From positions 3,446,501 to 3,510,500 of the forward strand of contig WPIO01000021.1 in assembly GCA_009760855.2 (NCBI GenBank): 64,000 nt of DNA, in the 5' to 3' direction. Shown piece after piece: positions 46,915 to 59,820 of the stretch. Position numbers and translations under genes: made by a program. How positions within the stretch are numbered: position 1 is the stretch's first letter; every line of letters starts with the position of its first letter. Source of the DNA: Cristatella mucedo. Lineage: Eukaryota > Bryozoa > Phylactolaemata > Cristatellidae. The notes under the pieces were generated by a model. The model was not told the DNA's origin. It worked only from the letters and a program-made list of their open reading frames with translations, and ran no database searches.

Positions 46915-48255
46915 ACGATATTTCACATACTGATGCTATCTGACGATTGAAAGGGCTCTTTGCCTACCTCCCGTTTACTTCGTTTGGCGATATCTCATTG
47001 TGTTTTTGTTAAGCCGAATGTCTTCTTCCGAACTGGTTCCGACTGGCAGTAACTTAATTTTTCCAGCGTTTCGAGTGTCTACGGGTTGGTGGGTGTATAT
47101 TCAGTTGATGGATATCGTGGACGAAATCGATGATGCATCACAGACTGTTGAACTTGATTTAAGATAGACAAGACTTGATTGGCAAAGTGCTGTCACGGAG
47201 GAACGCGGTAAATCGCAAAGTTCCTGCAAGTGCACGGAGTCTCGCTCCTCTTTACGCTGAATGTATTTATCTTAAGTTTGAGACCATTTCGCATTTCTTA
47301 CATGTTGGGATGAATCGCAAGGCATTCGCGTGTCTAACGCCCAGTGAAGTAAACTTCCCCTTCAATTAGAACTAATTGCTGTGAAGATGGTGTCTGAAAA
47401 TCAGTTTTTGTTAGAGCCTGACGACGCTGTTTAGCCTAGCGTTGGTGATTATCGGATATTTTATATTAGCCGGCTAAGAGCAGCCGCTTTTCAAAGAGAA
47501 TGTAGTGAAGTGAAGGCCTGTGCGAGTCAGCCCTAGATTGTGGTTGCAATGAATATTCATTAGCGGTTTGTGTAATATGAATATTCTTAGTCTTCAATGC
47601 TATGTAAGCTTGGGTAATTTGGGATTAGTAAGTAACCGGCTGGCCTCCAAGTAGAGAAGACGACCTCCTGCTGGTGCTCATATTGACTTGTCAGTCATTA
47701 AACGGCTGGAGTTCAATCTAGCCAGACTTTCACTCGCCGAAGGCGTGCGGACTTGTTTCCGAGGCGTGGGCTAGATTGATTGCCGATGAGCCATGCTATC
47801 AACTGAACAGCGGCGTCCATCGGAGCTGCTCTTTCGGACTCGGTCGCTCACTTGTCGAAGCGCTAGTTCTACCAAGATCACTCACGCGACAGCACCGATG
47901 TAGCATTACCGGCTGCTTCTTACTCCTCACGTGACCGCTCCGGCTGCTGAGCACCATCGCTGAGCGGCGACAGAAGAGTCAGCCCGAAGCTGCGACCAAG
48001 GTCGTAGCCACGAATGCCACGGCAGTCGGTTATTTGGCATGGCTCGTAAGGGTAAGGGCCACACCGAACAATATGGATTGGAGAGCTTCAAGGAGACGTG
48101 CCGAGGGGGGACCCAGCTAAAAAAGCGGTAGATCTCAGGTGTATAAAGTGGCCAATTTGTTTTGGCTACATCAAGGCTATCCCTTTGCAGCGCGTCCAAG
48201 CTCAGAACGATAGCCGTAGTTTCTCGCGCCACTGGCGGAGAGGCTCTTCACCCAG
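46915..48255. other. No recognisable gene
   Basis: Contains GAATATTC palindromes (47555 and 47575) and an open frame on minus at 48232-47927 with no recognised domain. Confidence 0.35.
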
Positions 48256-48260
48256 GGGCA

Positions 48261-48379
48261 GGGCCGCCGCGATAGCCCAGGAGGTAAGATGCTCGCTCTT
48301 CACGACCGAGGTCGTGGGTTCGAACCGTGCAGTTGGGCGATTCTGTATTGCCAACTGCAAGAGGCTGTTAAATAAGCTA
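48261..48379 (+). mobile_element. tRNA-derived SINE with internal deletion
   Basis: CGCGATAGCCCAGGAGGTAA, GCTCGCTCTTCACGACCGAG, B box GGGTTCGAACCG, GGGCGATTCTGTATTGCC, AACTGCAAG, then directly GAGGCTGTTAAATAAGCT. The usual GGTGATAGCC...CTCTTCTGCCGC block between is missing. Confidence 0.88.
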
Positions 48380-48384
48380 ATATT

Positions 48385-49395
48385 TTCTTTTATCGAGGCT
48401 GGATGACCCGCACCCGCTCTTTGATCGTTTTAGCACGCATCCGGCGTGCTCGGCGGTGAGCGACTGGGCATGCAAAGGCTGCGGCTTCGGTTAATCGATT
48501 TGCCTAGGCGGAGGGGAGTCTCGGGAAGGCGACCGAGGAAGCCGAGGCACTGGGTCGCGGGACGCTAGCCGTCGCTCAACGCCCGCCTCGCGGGCGCCAC
48601 TCGAGTTCCGTCTATATACACGAGATATTTGCCGTCGCTGTACTCAACATTTGAATAGCTGAAGAGGAGCTGAGCAGATATTTCATCTTTCCTTTCGATG
48701 TAGCGACGCGATGGAACTGAAGCGGCTGGGTTGCGCCACGCGCTTGCTTTATTATGTGCTAGTCTCCGTAGGAGAGCTTGGCAAGTACTGCAGCACAGAC
48801 CTATCGGGTGGGCGATCTACTGAGAAGAGCTGGGTCTGATCTGGAAGAAATGACCATGAGACAAGATAGATCGTCGCCATTGCAGCACGATGAGCTGAGA
48901 TGCCTCTCTCCTGCTGTGGCGACAGAGGGAAGACTTCATTGAAAATTGGGACAGCCCAATGCTTCCCGCGAACCAAATCTCTTATAGCTTCGCTGGGCTG
49001 CGAGATGGCGCGCTTGACTTGGGGTGGGGTTTGCCGGCGGGGTGGGTCGGAGCTTCGCTAGACCCTTGTTTGGAAGAGGCATTGCAAAGGTCGTGCGCAA
49101 GCATTCAGAACCGAACTGGTTATTCAAGTCATTCCGTGTACGGTGTCTATGGACAGAACAGGATGAAAATTCAATTAGAGCAACTCCCTATTTCGACGGC
49201 ATTGGCAGTCTCAAAATTAAAGGCATTCTCATTCAATACCAACCTAGCCATTACGGTGCCTGGTTCGGTAGAAGGAGAGAATAAGAGAGTAAGTAAGAAA
49301 CAAGGGGTGAGAGGGAGAGAGTGCGGTGAGCAACTAGGTGCGAGAGAAAGAGAGAGCGCGCGTAAAGCGACACAGAGGTAGACAGTGAACAACTG
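48385..49395. other. No recognisable gene
   Basis: Open frames around 48959-49381 overlap and show no domain. Confidence 0.35.
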
Positions 49396-49397
49396 AC

Positions 49398-49524
<127 letters not shown>

Positions 49525-49819
49525 GAATAAATTCGATACAGACTGACAGACAGAGAACGAGAGAAGAAGCGAGGGAGGGACAGACAGACAGACAGAGACA
49601 GAGATACAGAGGGGCAGACAGAAATGAGGAGAGAGAGAGAGGGAGGGAGAGACAGGCAGACAGACGAACGGACAGACGGATACAGAGAGGAAGGTAGACA
49701 GGCAAATAGCACGAGCTTGGCCCAACTACTGAGCAGTTGCGAAGCGTTGCTGAAGACGTCGAACTTGGTTTGGCCGTGCATGTAAATAATGTAACTTTTA
49801 ATCTGCTCATTTTAAGATG

Positions 49820-50140
49820 TCAGAAACGCCAGTCACCTTTCAGTATTATTCCCTCTAGTCTATGGAGATTTTTGTGACAGGCTGGCCCGAATATTTTCTT
49901 CGAAACGAGCACACTGTTGTGAAAACTTGGTAGGGGCGTCTCGAAAGCATTTCGGGACGATGCGCGTGAATTCCGTCGCTTGGAGATGCTAATGCAGAAG
50001 AAATAACCCAGATGCGAGTACCTGGAGTGGATGACTAAGCGTAGACGAGCAGAGAGCAGGACGAGCAGCGAGATGAGCAGCCTGTTCTCCTCCTCCGAGG
50101 TCCGCGGAGACGCTTCCTTTAGCAAGGACCACTGGGCCAT
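49820..50140 (-). other. Weak candidate exon
   Basis: The minus strand begins AAAATGG, a good start context, and reads MAQWSLLKEASPRTSEEEN followed by RLLISLLVLLSARLRLVIH. A possible donor CAG|GTACTC lies at about 50026. It looks more protein-like than most frames here, but I do not recognise the family and see no partner exon. Confidence 0.15.
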
Positions 50141-50507
50141 TTTGCACTCAAGCTGACGCCACGCTAGAACATTCCGCGACTCGAAAGGTCGCCCTCATCT
50201 TATTTGTCTTGGCGTCAAGGGTGACCCAGCCGACTTGGTAGGCGTAACCCTCGTTCGTTAGACTTTGAAATGCCTCAACGGCTCGACAAAGTTAGTCTGT
50301 CTACCGGAAAAGCAAATACGACCTACGGTCTGAGGGAGGAAAGGATGGTATAAGGTGCAAAAGATGCGAGAGCCTCTGTAAAGGTGAAGCCGAGCAGCTC
50401 CGTGGCCATTTTTCGTCCTGCGGCAATCGGGATGTGATCAATTCCGTATTGCAGCTACCGTGACTCCTTTCTTGATATTCTTCGAATAGCAATGGTTTGG
50501 GGGATTA

Positions 50508-50511
<4 letters not shown>

Positions 50512-50583
<72 letters not shown>

Positions 50584-50594
50584 TATCTCTCTCA
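50512..50594. repeat. (CT)n microsatellite
   Basis: About 35 CT units ending CCCTCTATCTCTCTC. Confidence 0.96.
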
Positions 50595-50599
50595 ATTAT

Positions 50600-52550
50600 G
50601 CTGCCGGTTCGGCTATATTTTATTTTAGGTAAAGACATGCTCATGATTTTTAGGCCTGTTTCTGTTTTATCGGCAATGGTGGTCTGATATTTTGCAACAA
50701 TTAAGGCTGCTGTACGACATTGTACGTCGTCTGCTTGCATCGCTAGCCTCTAGCTCTTAAATCTACACATCGTGTCTTGACAGTTGCAACTTAAGCGACC
50801 GTAACAAAAGCTGGGAGACTTCACTCTATCGCATACCTCGCTCAATCAATGCACGCTGCCTTGCTTATCCAGAATAATCTCCGAAAATCGTGCATACATC
50901 ACTGCAAGTTGCTGAAGACTGGGCAGCGCAAGCAGCACGGTGTCTTCAATTTTGCAGTTGCCTCCCTCATCCTGGTGGTCGAGTAAGGTGCTCGAAGAGC
51001 TGGGTGTGTCCGTGCTTCTGCCCGGGCCAGTCAGCCTGGAAATACCCAAGCACTAGCACTCGACATCAAAGACAAGCCGTCGAAAGCTTGGTGCAACTAG
51101 TGCATCTTTGAATCTGCTGTTAACCACAGCAGTCTTGTGAATGTATAGCAAGGTTTACTAAGACCTTGAAGGCCGGCTTGTACTACGCCTACTCCTCTAA
51201 TGGTTCTTGTTAGCGAGATATACAGGCTCCAAAATGGTATTCCGGGAACAGCAACGCGACCGTTGTCAGAGCATGAGAATCTTTTGAATCTGCGTACACT
51301 GCATGCGCGGATCGGTCTACGCGGAGTACGACATTCACGCTATTCCCAGTGCGGTCGGCGATTCATCAGATTTCTAACCTGTCGCCAGTGCTACTCTCTC
51401 TTGTCTCCTGCTGAGCTGGGCCAGCTACCGTGAAGGTGAAGGTTGAATCCCGCACTGGCGTCGTACATCGGTCGTAGGATGAACAGTTCATAGGCATGAG
51501 AAACATCTGAAAGGGTTTCCTCAGGCAGCATAAGAAAAAAATGTCCTATGTATGGGGTGCAGCGTGCAGAATGGCTGCCCATCTGCCTACTGACCGGGAT
51601 AACTAGACACCGTCATAGTCAGGCGCCTGACAGCAGGCCAATCAAGCCACTGTCGCTCGTCCTTCCGGCCGAGCAGTTGTCATCAGTGCCTCCTTAAAAC
51701 AACATATGCAGAAAATGTCATTCTGAGAACTGCTGTCTCGCGACCAGGGCAGCAGTACTGTCGGGAGGTCCATGATTATTCACTCTACGACCTCGACAGC
51801 TGTAATATTTAGTTGTCTTCTTTGTCCAAGGCATCGCACAGGCAACGATGCGATTGGAGCGCGCAGGAGAGTAGGAGGTCCACTAGCTTTTTAGCCAGCA
51901 GCAGATGCGGCGCTGCACCCAGCTCAGCATGATAAGCCCAGCGATGCAGCCTCAGCGAACGCCGGCTAGAACGGTTGGAACCGCGGCGGTAATATAATCA
52001 ACCGGTTAACGAGGGCAAAAGACCACAGCTCCTGCTCTCAATTAGTCAGAGCGGCGGCGTTTTTAATACCGTCTGCCGAGCTGGCGCTAGACGCCGTTAC
52101 TTTCACGGCCTGGCTCACCAGATCTCTTACAAGCGCGTACACGGCGGAAAAGAAATGGCCAGAGTCGGCCGTACTAAAAACGACGCGTAGCCGCATGAAG
52201 ATTTCGGGAAATGTGTGCTCGGCAGAGCTAAAAGCTGCGCTCCTATAGAGCGAAAGCATTGGCCACCAACAGCCTTCAAGAAAGAGAGAGCAAATTTTCT
52301 TCATTGAATGGACTCGAGCGGATAAAAACTCCAAACCCCCTCCCGAAGAAATTATGAAGTTTGATTATGAAGTTTGGTTTCCATTCATTGTTCAACTGGG
52401 AGCTGGGCAAGTTCCTTCGGCAAAGGGGTAACATCCGATCTGGCATTAGTATTAACTACTTTGGCACTGCCAAGTCAATTAGCTGCAACATTGAATGGTC
52501 TGGAGAGAACTCTGGTCCTCTGCATAAGCTGCAGAGGGGCTCTTCACTGT
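50600..52550. other. No recognisable gene
   Basis: Short open frames on both strands without recognised domains. Confidence 0.35.
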
Positions 52551-52558
52551 TACTAGTC

Positions 52559-52713
52559 TCGGGTCTTTGCCTTGAGGTACAGCGCTCGCACTTTACGGCC
52601 CAGGTCGTGGGATCGAGTCCTGCGGCAGCTAATTGTGTATTGCCTATCAAAAGCAGGAGAAGTAGCCACAAAGGCTCTTCTCCCGCTATGCAAATAAGGC
52701 TGTTAAATCAGCT
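52559..52713 (+). mobile_element. tRNA-derived SINE
   Basis: GCGCTCGCACTTTACGGCCC, AGGTCGTGGGATCGAGTCC, TGTGTATTGCC, GTAGCCACAAAGG, CTCTTCTCCCGCTATGCAAA and GGCTGTTAAATCAGCT. Confidence 0.87.
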
Positions 52714-53255
52714 GGCCTTTACTACTGAAAGAGCGCGTGTGTATGTTTACGTACACACTTGTACGTACGTGCGTGCAACTGTGTTGGCGATTGTGTATTC
52801 TAACAGAGAGCCAGTTGAAGTAATTCGTGCATCCCATAGGACAGGGGCATCATCCCGACAGCAGGCAGCGACCCAGAGCATGCAGTCAGACGGAGCCACA
52901 CATCGGCATCACTCGGCATCCGGAAGTGTGACGCAACAGGAGGCGGATGGAATCTTTGCGAATGCAGAGGTGAACCTCTCTATATGTTGAATAATAAATC
53001 CATAAAAGCATAATATATCGAGGCGGATCTCGACCTACTGCTCAATGCATTTAAATAGTTTTTTGATTAATTAATTTATTTGTTTAATTATTATTTGTCA
53101 GCCAAACGCATTTCTCTGTGGCTGTTTGCCACAGCTGAAACTATAGTATTGTAAGTTCCATGATTCTTAGCCACCAGGCACATTTGAGCTGCTGAATATT
53201 TTGCACGTGGTTTAGAGGCAGGATTGCTATTCATGCCGAACACACAGTGTGCACA

Positions 53256-53312
53256 GAGAGAGCGAAAGAGAGAGTGTGTGAGAGAGAGAGAGAGAGAGGG
53301 GGGGGGAGAAAA
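53256..53312. repeat. (GA)n patch with G8 run
   Basis: Interrupted GA units ending in GGGGGGGGGAG. Confidence 0.85.
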
Positions 53313-53419
53313 CTGCTATATAGCAATAAAAAACACCAATTGCATCCAGACTGATGAGGACGATCGCTAAATTACTAAGCGGCTAAAGCAGTAGCCACCC
53401 CTCCTTGCGGAGGGAAATT

Positions 53420-53515
53420 GGGAATTGCCTGCAGCTGTACTCGAACCCACAACCTAAATTATATATATATAACCTGGGTCGTGAAATGCAAGCACATTAC
53501 TCCTTGGCTAAGGCC
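53420..53515 (-). mobile_element. SINE remnant with an AT insertion
   Basis: GGGAATTGCCTGCAGCTGTA, CTCGAACCCACAACCT and, after TATATATATATA, ACCTGGGTCGTGAAATGCAA with GGCTAAGGCC. These are the reverse complements of the SINE B box and head, split by an AT-repeat. Confidence 0.65.
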
Positions 53516-53570
53516 TTGGACTCTTGCGACGTGTGTACGCAATTCGCATGCACCTATAAATATTAATATT

Positions 53571-53727
53571 AGCTGATTTAACTGCCTCATTTGCATAGCG
53601 GAAGAAGAGCCTTGACAGCCTTCACCCGCTTGAAGTTGGCAATAAGAAAATCGCCAACTGCAAGATTCGAACCCACGACCTCAGTAGTGAAGAGCGAGCA
53701 CCTCACCACTTGGGCTATCACGTCCCG
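53571..53727 (-). mobile_element. tRNA-derived SINE, complete copy
   Basis: AGCTGATTTAACTGCC, CATAGCGGAAGAAGAGCCTT, CTTGAAGTTGGCAATAAG, AATCGCCAACTGCAAG, B box (reverse) ATTCGAACCCACGACCTC, and GTGAAGAGCGAGCACC with GGGCTATCACG. Confidence 0.92.
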
Positions 53728-53729
53728 AG

Positions 53730-56400
53730 ACCTATGGAAGTTGATGCACATGTGTATACACATTTCATGTGCAAGAAGCGTTACGTGACTACTGGATGTT
53801 CAAAAATGCATCTCCAATCTATCGGTTAAAGGAATAGAGGAGCATTGTACGAACGATAGAGAAGCTTCTATGGAACCATAATCTTACAATCTTATGGAGA
53901 TATCTTGTGCGACCACAATAGTGCTGAAGTGGAAACCTTGTTATTCTTCGACCTTGAACCTTCTGCGGCTGTGATGATACGCTTTTTATAATCATCACTT
54001 GGGTACGAGCTACTACAGAACCCACTGGTTGTCAACATGCAAAGTTTCTTCCGCTGTCAAGAAGGTGCAGCGCGTAATCAAATATGCACGTGAGGGAGAG
54101 GAAATTTATGAGTTAGCCATTGCTAGGAAAGCGAACAAAAAGGGTGAGAATATTTTTTTTCGAAAACATTCTCTCTCTCACAGCCGGCAGTCTTAATAAT
54201 TAAAACTATAGCCACAGCTGCTATTCAATTCTTTCCATTTTTATTAATGTTTAATCCTCACCGGTGTTGATTTTTTTGGCTCTCTACTTGCTTCACTCGT
54301 CAAGCGTTCACTGCAACCCTGGTGATACTGCAATGTAGGCATCATAAATCAGCCAAATTATGAGAGTGCTTGAGATTATTAGTTGTTTGTGAATTATAAC
54401 TACTAGAAGCAAGCTATGTCTTCATCTTTGTCTTAGGCCATTTAAAAAGAAATTCAGAGTGATGGTTAATCGGTTTTACTTTGGGCTTCAAATAGCTGAG
54501 TTGTCAGTTATGAATAATTCCGTACAGATGCGGCACTCTGTGACTTTTGGATATACCCTTCCCTACGTTAAGTGGTATGTACAGGGGTGAGGAGTTATCT
54601 CCTACACAGACCTAGGGTTCACCCTCCCCCGTTGTAATCTTGACGAGAATCGAGGGAAACAATCTCATTTGCTCACCGCTCACATCGAAGTATCGAAAGG
54701 CATGCCGCAAACATGGCTCTCACTAACATAGCCATAAGCAAAGAACTTGACAATCGGTGCTTTACAAGCTACGCACACGCCTTCTACGCGCGAATCTGCG
54801 ACAGACAGGTTGAATTCGGTCTACTGCAGCTCTTCAATGGGTATCTTCGAGTAGATCCATCTTTCCTGCGGCGCCACTTCAGGCCTGCCTACTTGGAGTA
54901 CTTGTAGCTATCGTTGGCTCCTCTGCTATCGCCGACGGCGACCGAATCATCAAAGTTTTCTTGCCAAATCGCAACCAGTTACAGGCTCGCCCGAGCAGCT
55001 GTTACTGAAGGAAAGTGTACGAAATTCGCACGACACACTACTTGCGTAGTATCCATGACAAAATGTGAAAGTGAGCAGGCACTCAACGCGAGTCACATTT
55101 ACCGCGACGCAGAGCTATTTCTGTGCTATCACGTGGCTCTTTGACACACCCGCTCGCTTAGGATTTTCTCAGCCAGCCTTAAACGTTGCAGCGTATTCAA
55201 CGTATGTATGTATGCATATGTATGTATGTATGCAGCGTATATATTTGCGTATGCTTACGAATTAAAGATCCATCACCCTTTGGAATGTGCTGCTGTGAGC
55301 AACTGCAGGTAAGCGTATGCAAAGCGAGTACGTTGATAAGAACTGCAGGGTATAGGTACACGTTGAACACTTTGCGTGTCTTGATATAATCTGTGCGCCG
55401 ACCTAGATACAAATTTGAATGCGAGTACTTGAGTTTATGAGTGAGTCCTTGAGCGGGAGTCTGCGTGCGATTCCGCCGGTCCCGTAATTGCGAGTTGCCG
55501 ACGCACTATTTTTGCTGTGCCCTTTGTGACACTTACAGTACCACCACGATGGCACCGCTACGATTATTGTTGTTTCAGAAATATCAGGGGATATAACTTA
55601 TTAATCTGTATACATACCTTGTCAGCACTCTCACGGCTGAAATTTCACATTGAATTGTGCATTGAAATAGCGACGAGCAAGCTATGTACTGTGGAGATTA
55701 TCTCTGTATATGCTGTGGAGATTATCTCTCTGTGGAACGCCTTTATTCTTTAATTAATCTTTGAGTAATATTCGAAAAGGCTTTAATCAAAGCATCGTGA
55801 GCATCTTAATAAATTTAATTGATTTTTCCGCGTTTTTCATGGGTTAACGCTAGCACGAGTATAACCAATGTCGTCCGCACTCGTACGCAGCAGACCCTCT
55901 GCTCATTCACCCTTTTCGCATTTGTACCTGTGCATGAGTATGTGTAAAAGTATCTATCAAATTGGGAGGCACTGAAATAAATAATTCTAGTGAAGCGCGT
56001 CGCCTGTAAGGCCTTTCAAACGATGCATGCTTAATTAAATACGTTCCGGAGTTTATTTTTGGCCTGAAGCTGTCTCCGTTGACGTACTTGGATTCACTGC
56101 GACTCACCGAGCCGAGCTGAAGTGAAGGCCAAGGATACGGAGCGCGCAGTTACCTAGCCGGACGTCCATTCCTTTTCAGAGTTCGGCGGCGGAGTCAACG
56201 TTCGCCGGGCCTCGGCGAGACTGCCAAAACGCCACTGGCTGAGTTTGGGCCCTGCTCGTTTCCTGTTAGCAAGAGCTTTGAAAGAGACGCATCAGCAGCA
56301 GCTGCTCGCCATTAATCGACGAGCCGTTCGGCGGCGCAGACATCGCCTGCTAGTGCCGACGCAGCGTTGGAATGATTGAGGGGGCGGAGCGGGGCAGAGG
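53730..56400. other. Mostly AT-rich sequence without a clear gene
   Basis: Holds the candidate fragment at 54629-54907, a short TATG repeat (about 55202-55232) and a 23-base direct repeat around GCTGTGGAGATTATCTCT (55680-55735). Otherwise nothing recognised. Confidence 0.4.
54641..54907 (+). other. Protein-like open frame of unknown family
   Basis: An open stretch that includes the ATG at 54713 reads ALTNIAISKELDNRCFTSYA, then HAFYARICDRQVEFGLLQLF and NGYLRVDPSFLRRHFRPAYL, ending at TAG (54907). Balanced amino-acid usage and helix-like spacing set it apart from nearby frames. The helical layout faintly recalls RUN-type domains, but that is a guess. It could be an exon, or the end of a decayed gene. 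Confidence 0.3.
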
Positions 56401-56884
56401 TGAAGTGCTAGCTGGTGAGCCAGCCTCTTTTTGTATAGCGACAGAAGAGCCTTTACGGCTATCACCACCGCTTGCAGTGGCGATAAGGAATCGCCGCAGG
56501 AATCGAACCCGCAACCTTGGGACCGAGGTCGTGAAGCAACCGCCTTCCTAGCGTGCCATCACGGCTCACCAAGCCATTTGAACCGATGCACGGAGCCCGT
56601 CCCCGCTAATGTGCTCCCTCCCGTGCAACAAGAATGCGATCCGCACGAGGCGCGGCGCCGCGGCGCATCGTCCGCGCCGCGCCTCGTGCGGCGACAACGT
56701 TCCTTAGTTCGCTGCCTCCTTGGGCGAATACGAGATGGAAGAAATACGAGAATACGAGAATGCGAGACGGAAGTAATACGAGAATACGAGACGGAAGCGC
56801 AATCGTCCACTTTCTTTCTTCGTTCGGCCGGCCGGCGACACCGCCGACGAATGATAGTCGGACGCATCTGCAGCAGCCGATCGC

Positions 56885-56915
<31 letters not shown>

Positions 56916-57780
56916 ACTCGAAGAGCGAACGATCGAGCGTTCGCCGTGCGTCGACCGCGGAGGGCGGGCGGGCGGGCCGGGGACGGTTGGGCGAGCTTGG
57001 GAACGAGCCTGGGCAAGCCCGCGCATGCGGAAAGTCAGCGAACAGCGTGACGCTGGCGAGTACAGCGCTCTGTTCGACGCGGCTCGATGCGCCGTTCCTC
57101 CATCGAACCGCGTCTGTCGAAGGCGAGCGCGCCGCCGCTGCCGCCGCCGCCGCTGCTGCTGCACCGTCCGTCGACGATTGGCAGCGTCGCCGCCCGGTTC
57201 GCCTTGCGGTTACTGTTTCACGCGTGGCCGTTCACGCCGAGGCCGTCGAGCGCCGCCGCCGCCGCCGCAGCCAGCGCTTCGGGCTGCAAAACAACGGCGT
57301 ATTTGCTGGGCAGCCGCCATTCACGGCCGCCTCGCGGTCGGCGGGTGGCCCCGCGGCGGCTAATTGTTTCGCTCTCGTTGCGGTCGGATAAAGGCCCCGC
57401 AGGGCAGGGCCGCAGTCTAGCCGCGGCGCGTCGCCAATTCCAAAAGCCTGAGAGAGCGGTACGTGGGAATGTTGCAACCCCTTCGGTGTGTAGCGGTGGG
57501 GAGGTCGGCGCTAGTCTCGGCTTCTCTAATTAACCGGCCGGCGCACCTGCTGACTCGCGGTCCGATCTCTAGCTGGTCCTATCCGACATCCGATCTTCCT
57601 AGTGCCGCTAGGGAGCCGGCGGTCTGCCTCCTCCACGCGGGTTACCTCGGAATGTACTTTGGGCGAGTTGCTATTCGCTGTCTCTTACCGTTGCGCTCTT
57701 ACTTGAGCCGACAGTTACCATCAGCTGCCACCAGGGCTGGACAAATCGCAAAACGAAACCAGCCGTCGGCGCATTCGCTG
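56120..57780. other. CpG-rich block with overlapping low-complexity frames
   Basis: High CpG density with GCC repeats (56888-56914, 57138-57160, 57250-57270). A tandem of GAATACGAGA(C/T)GGAAG-type units lies at 56724-56795. Frames of up to 310 codons are open on both strands and consist of Arg, Ala, Ser and Pro. It may mark the promoter of an unseen gene. Confidence 0.4.
56409..56570 (-). mobile_element. tRNA-derived SINE, near-complete copy
   Basis: GCCTCTTTTTGTATAGCGAC, AGAAGAGCCTTTACGGC, TATCACCACCGCTTGCAGTG, GCGATAAGGAATCGCC, GGAATCGAACCCGCAACC, GACCGAGGTCGTGAAGC and GTGCCATCACGGCTCAC. It mirrors the copy at 7334-7500 closely, including the GTGAGCC head. Confidence 0.93.
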
Positions 57781-57794
57781 AGCGCCTTCGCGAG

Positions 57795-58775
57795 TAATGT
57801 AATGTAATGTATCTCCATCTGTAACACCACAAAGACGCACAGACTTTGTGCAGTTGTTACTCATGAGAGTTTTGTATAGCGCGCTCACAGCCTAAGTGGC
57901 TTCCAATACGCATTCGGTAGCCAACAGACTTCGTCTCACGCAACAAAGAGAAAGTGGGAAGCATAGCAGAGTCAGGATAGCAGTTGAGGTAGTGAGTAGC
58001 ATTGAAGCAGCAGCTCAGGACCGCTGAAAAGGATGAGCCATAGTCGGCAGCAGGAGAGTGGCTGTCGTTGCGTAAGAATTGTGGAAGCGAGCTCCACAGT
58101 CTAGAACCTGCAGAGCTAAAGCTTCTGTCACCAACGGCCTTTAAGCGGAGGAATGGAACAGCTAATTTATTGTCCACACAGGACCTGAGGGCGCGAACAG
58201 GCTGAAAATGGTGCAGCAGTTCAGCTAGGTAAGAAAGAGCCGAGCTGTGGCGGGCCATGTGGGTCATAAGATCTTTGCTCTGTATCCCTTGCTCAACCGG
58301 CACCAATCCTAGCTCTTTTAGCAAATGAGACACGTGGTCAAACCTCTGGGACTTGAAGACTAGCCTTGCAGCCATATTCATAGTCAGCTGCAATGTCCTA
58401 GCTGCTTTCTTTGGTAGCCCAGCCAAACGGGAATCACAATAATCAAGCCGAGACAGAACTAATTTTTTACAAGCAACTGTGGAAGACATCTCCTAATCTT
58501 GGATAGGGATCGGACGAGATGGCTAGCTGTAGAAGCAGCCTTCTGAATGAAGCTTTTAAAATTGAAGCAGCTGTCGAAAACGACACCTAAATTTCGAGCA
58601 CGTGGTGATGGTCGCGCAACAGCATCACCTATTAGAAGAGCAAAGCCTTTTAATCCGGCCACACCCTTAGGGTGTCCTGTGAGCAGCAGTTTTGTTTTGT
58701 CGTCATTTAGTTCGAATCCCTTCCGCGACAGCAGATGTCGCCCAGTCACCCAATAGACGATGATAGATGCGACTG
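57795..58775 (-). mobile_element. LINE family B (CR1/L2-like), 3' half
   Basis: The first minus-strand frame reads FELNDDKTKLLL, ARNLGVVFDSCFNFKSFIQK and LVRSLSKIRRCLPQ. After a frameshift near 58470, a second reads KLVLSRLDYCDSRLAGLPKK, AARTLQLTMNMAARLVFKSQ, YLAELLHHFQPVRALRSCVD and AGSRLWSSLPQFLRNDS. The 5' truncation falls after the YADD motif, so the catalytic core is absent. It ends in TAATG repeats on the plus strand (57796-57814). This is the longest family B copy in the window. Confidence 0.88.
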
Positions 58776-58881
58776 CCGGAGCTACAGCGGAGTGAATTCT
58801 TCGCTCCACTTTATCGCCGTCCGCCCGCCTGTATCCCGAAGCCAGCGCGCTACCACCGATAAGGAGCGTTCGCACTGCCGT

Positions 58882-58907
58882 GCGCTATGCACGGCCGTGC
58901 ATAGCGC
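58882..58907. repeat. Perfect 26-bp palindrome
   Basis: The half-site GCGCTATGCACGG is followed directly by its exact reverse complement with no spacer. It lies in a short CpG-rich segment just beyond the 5' end of the LINE B copy. Confidence 0.97.
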
Positions 58908-59399
58908 GCATTGGCGAGCGGCGGAAACGACTAGGGACGAGAAACTGAGAGGCGGCGGCGGCGCCGTTCGGTGGCGCCTGTCAGAGAGAGAGAGAGGCCG
59001 CACCAGACTCGTCAATTGGCTCGCGTTGCTGCAGCGCTGCCGGAAAAATATCGAAACGACCTCGGCGAGCGAGAGTAGACGAACGTGCTCGATTGCTACC
59101 TGTGAGCAATCGGGATGAAAAGTAAGTTCCTGTGCGCTGCAAATTTCTTCTTGGCGTAGCTCTCGCCGTGAGTCGCGATGCGTTCGCCACGTCAGCACGA
59201 GTCGCCTTCTACGCTCGAAAAGTCTCTCAATATACGTAACACGATATTTAATTGCATACGAGTGACAATAGCTATCGCCGAAGAGAAGTCGTACGGAGCT
59301 CGGCAGGACACGATCACCTACCATTGACACTAGCTTGGATGCTCCCGATCTCTCCTTCCCCTTCCTACTCATGTCCTTCGTGCCTCCCTTCTTTCTCTC

Positions 59400-59820
<421 letters not shown>

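Noticed and set aside
56431-57391. Overlapping frames of 130-310 codons on both strands
   Set aside because: Composition is Arg/Ala/Pro/Ser from CpG-rich sequence and GCC repeats. One frame even starts inside a SINE. No domain is visible.
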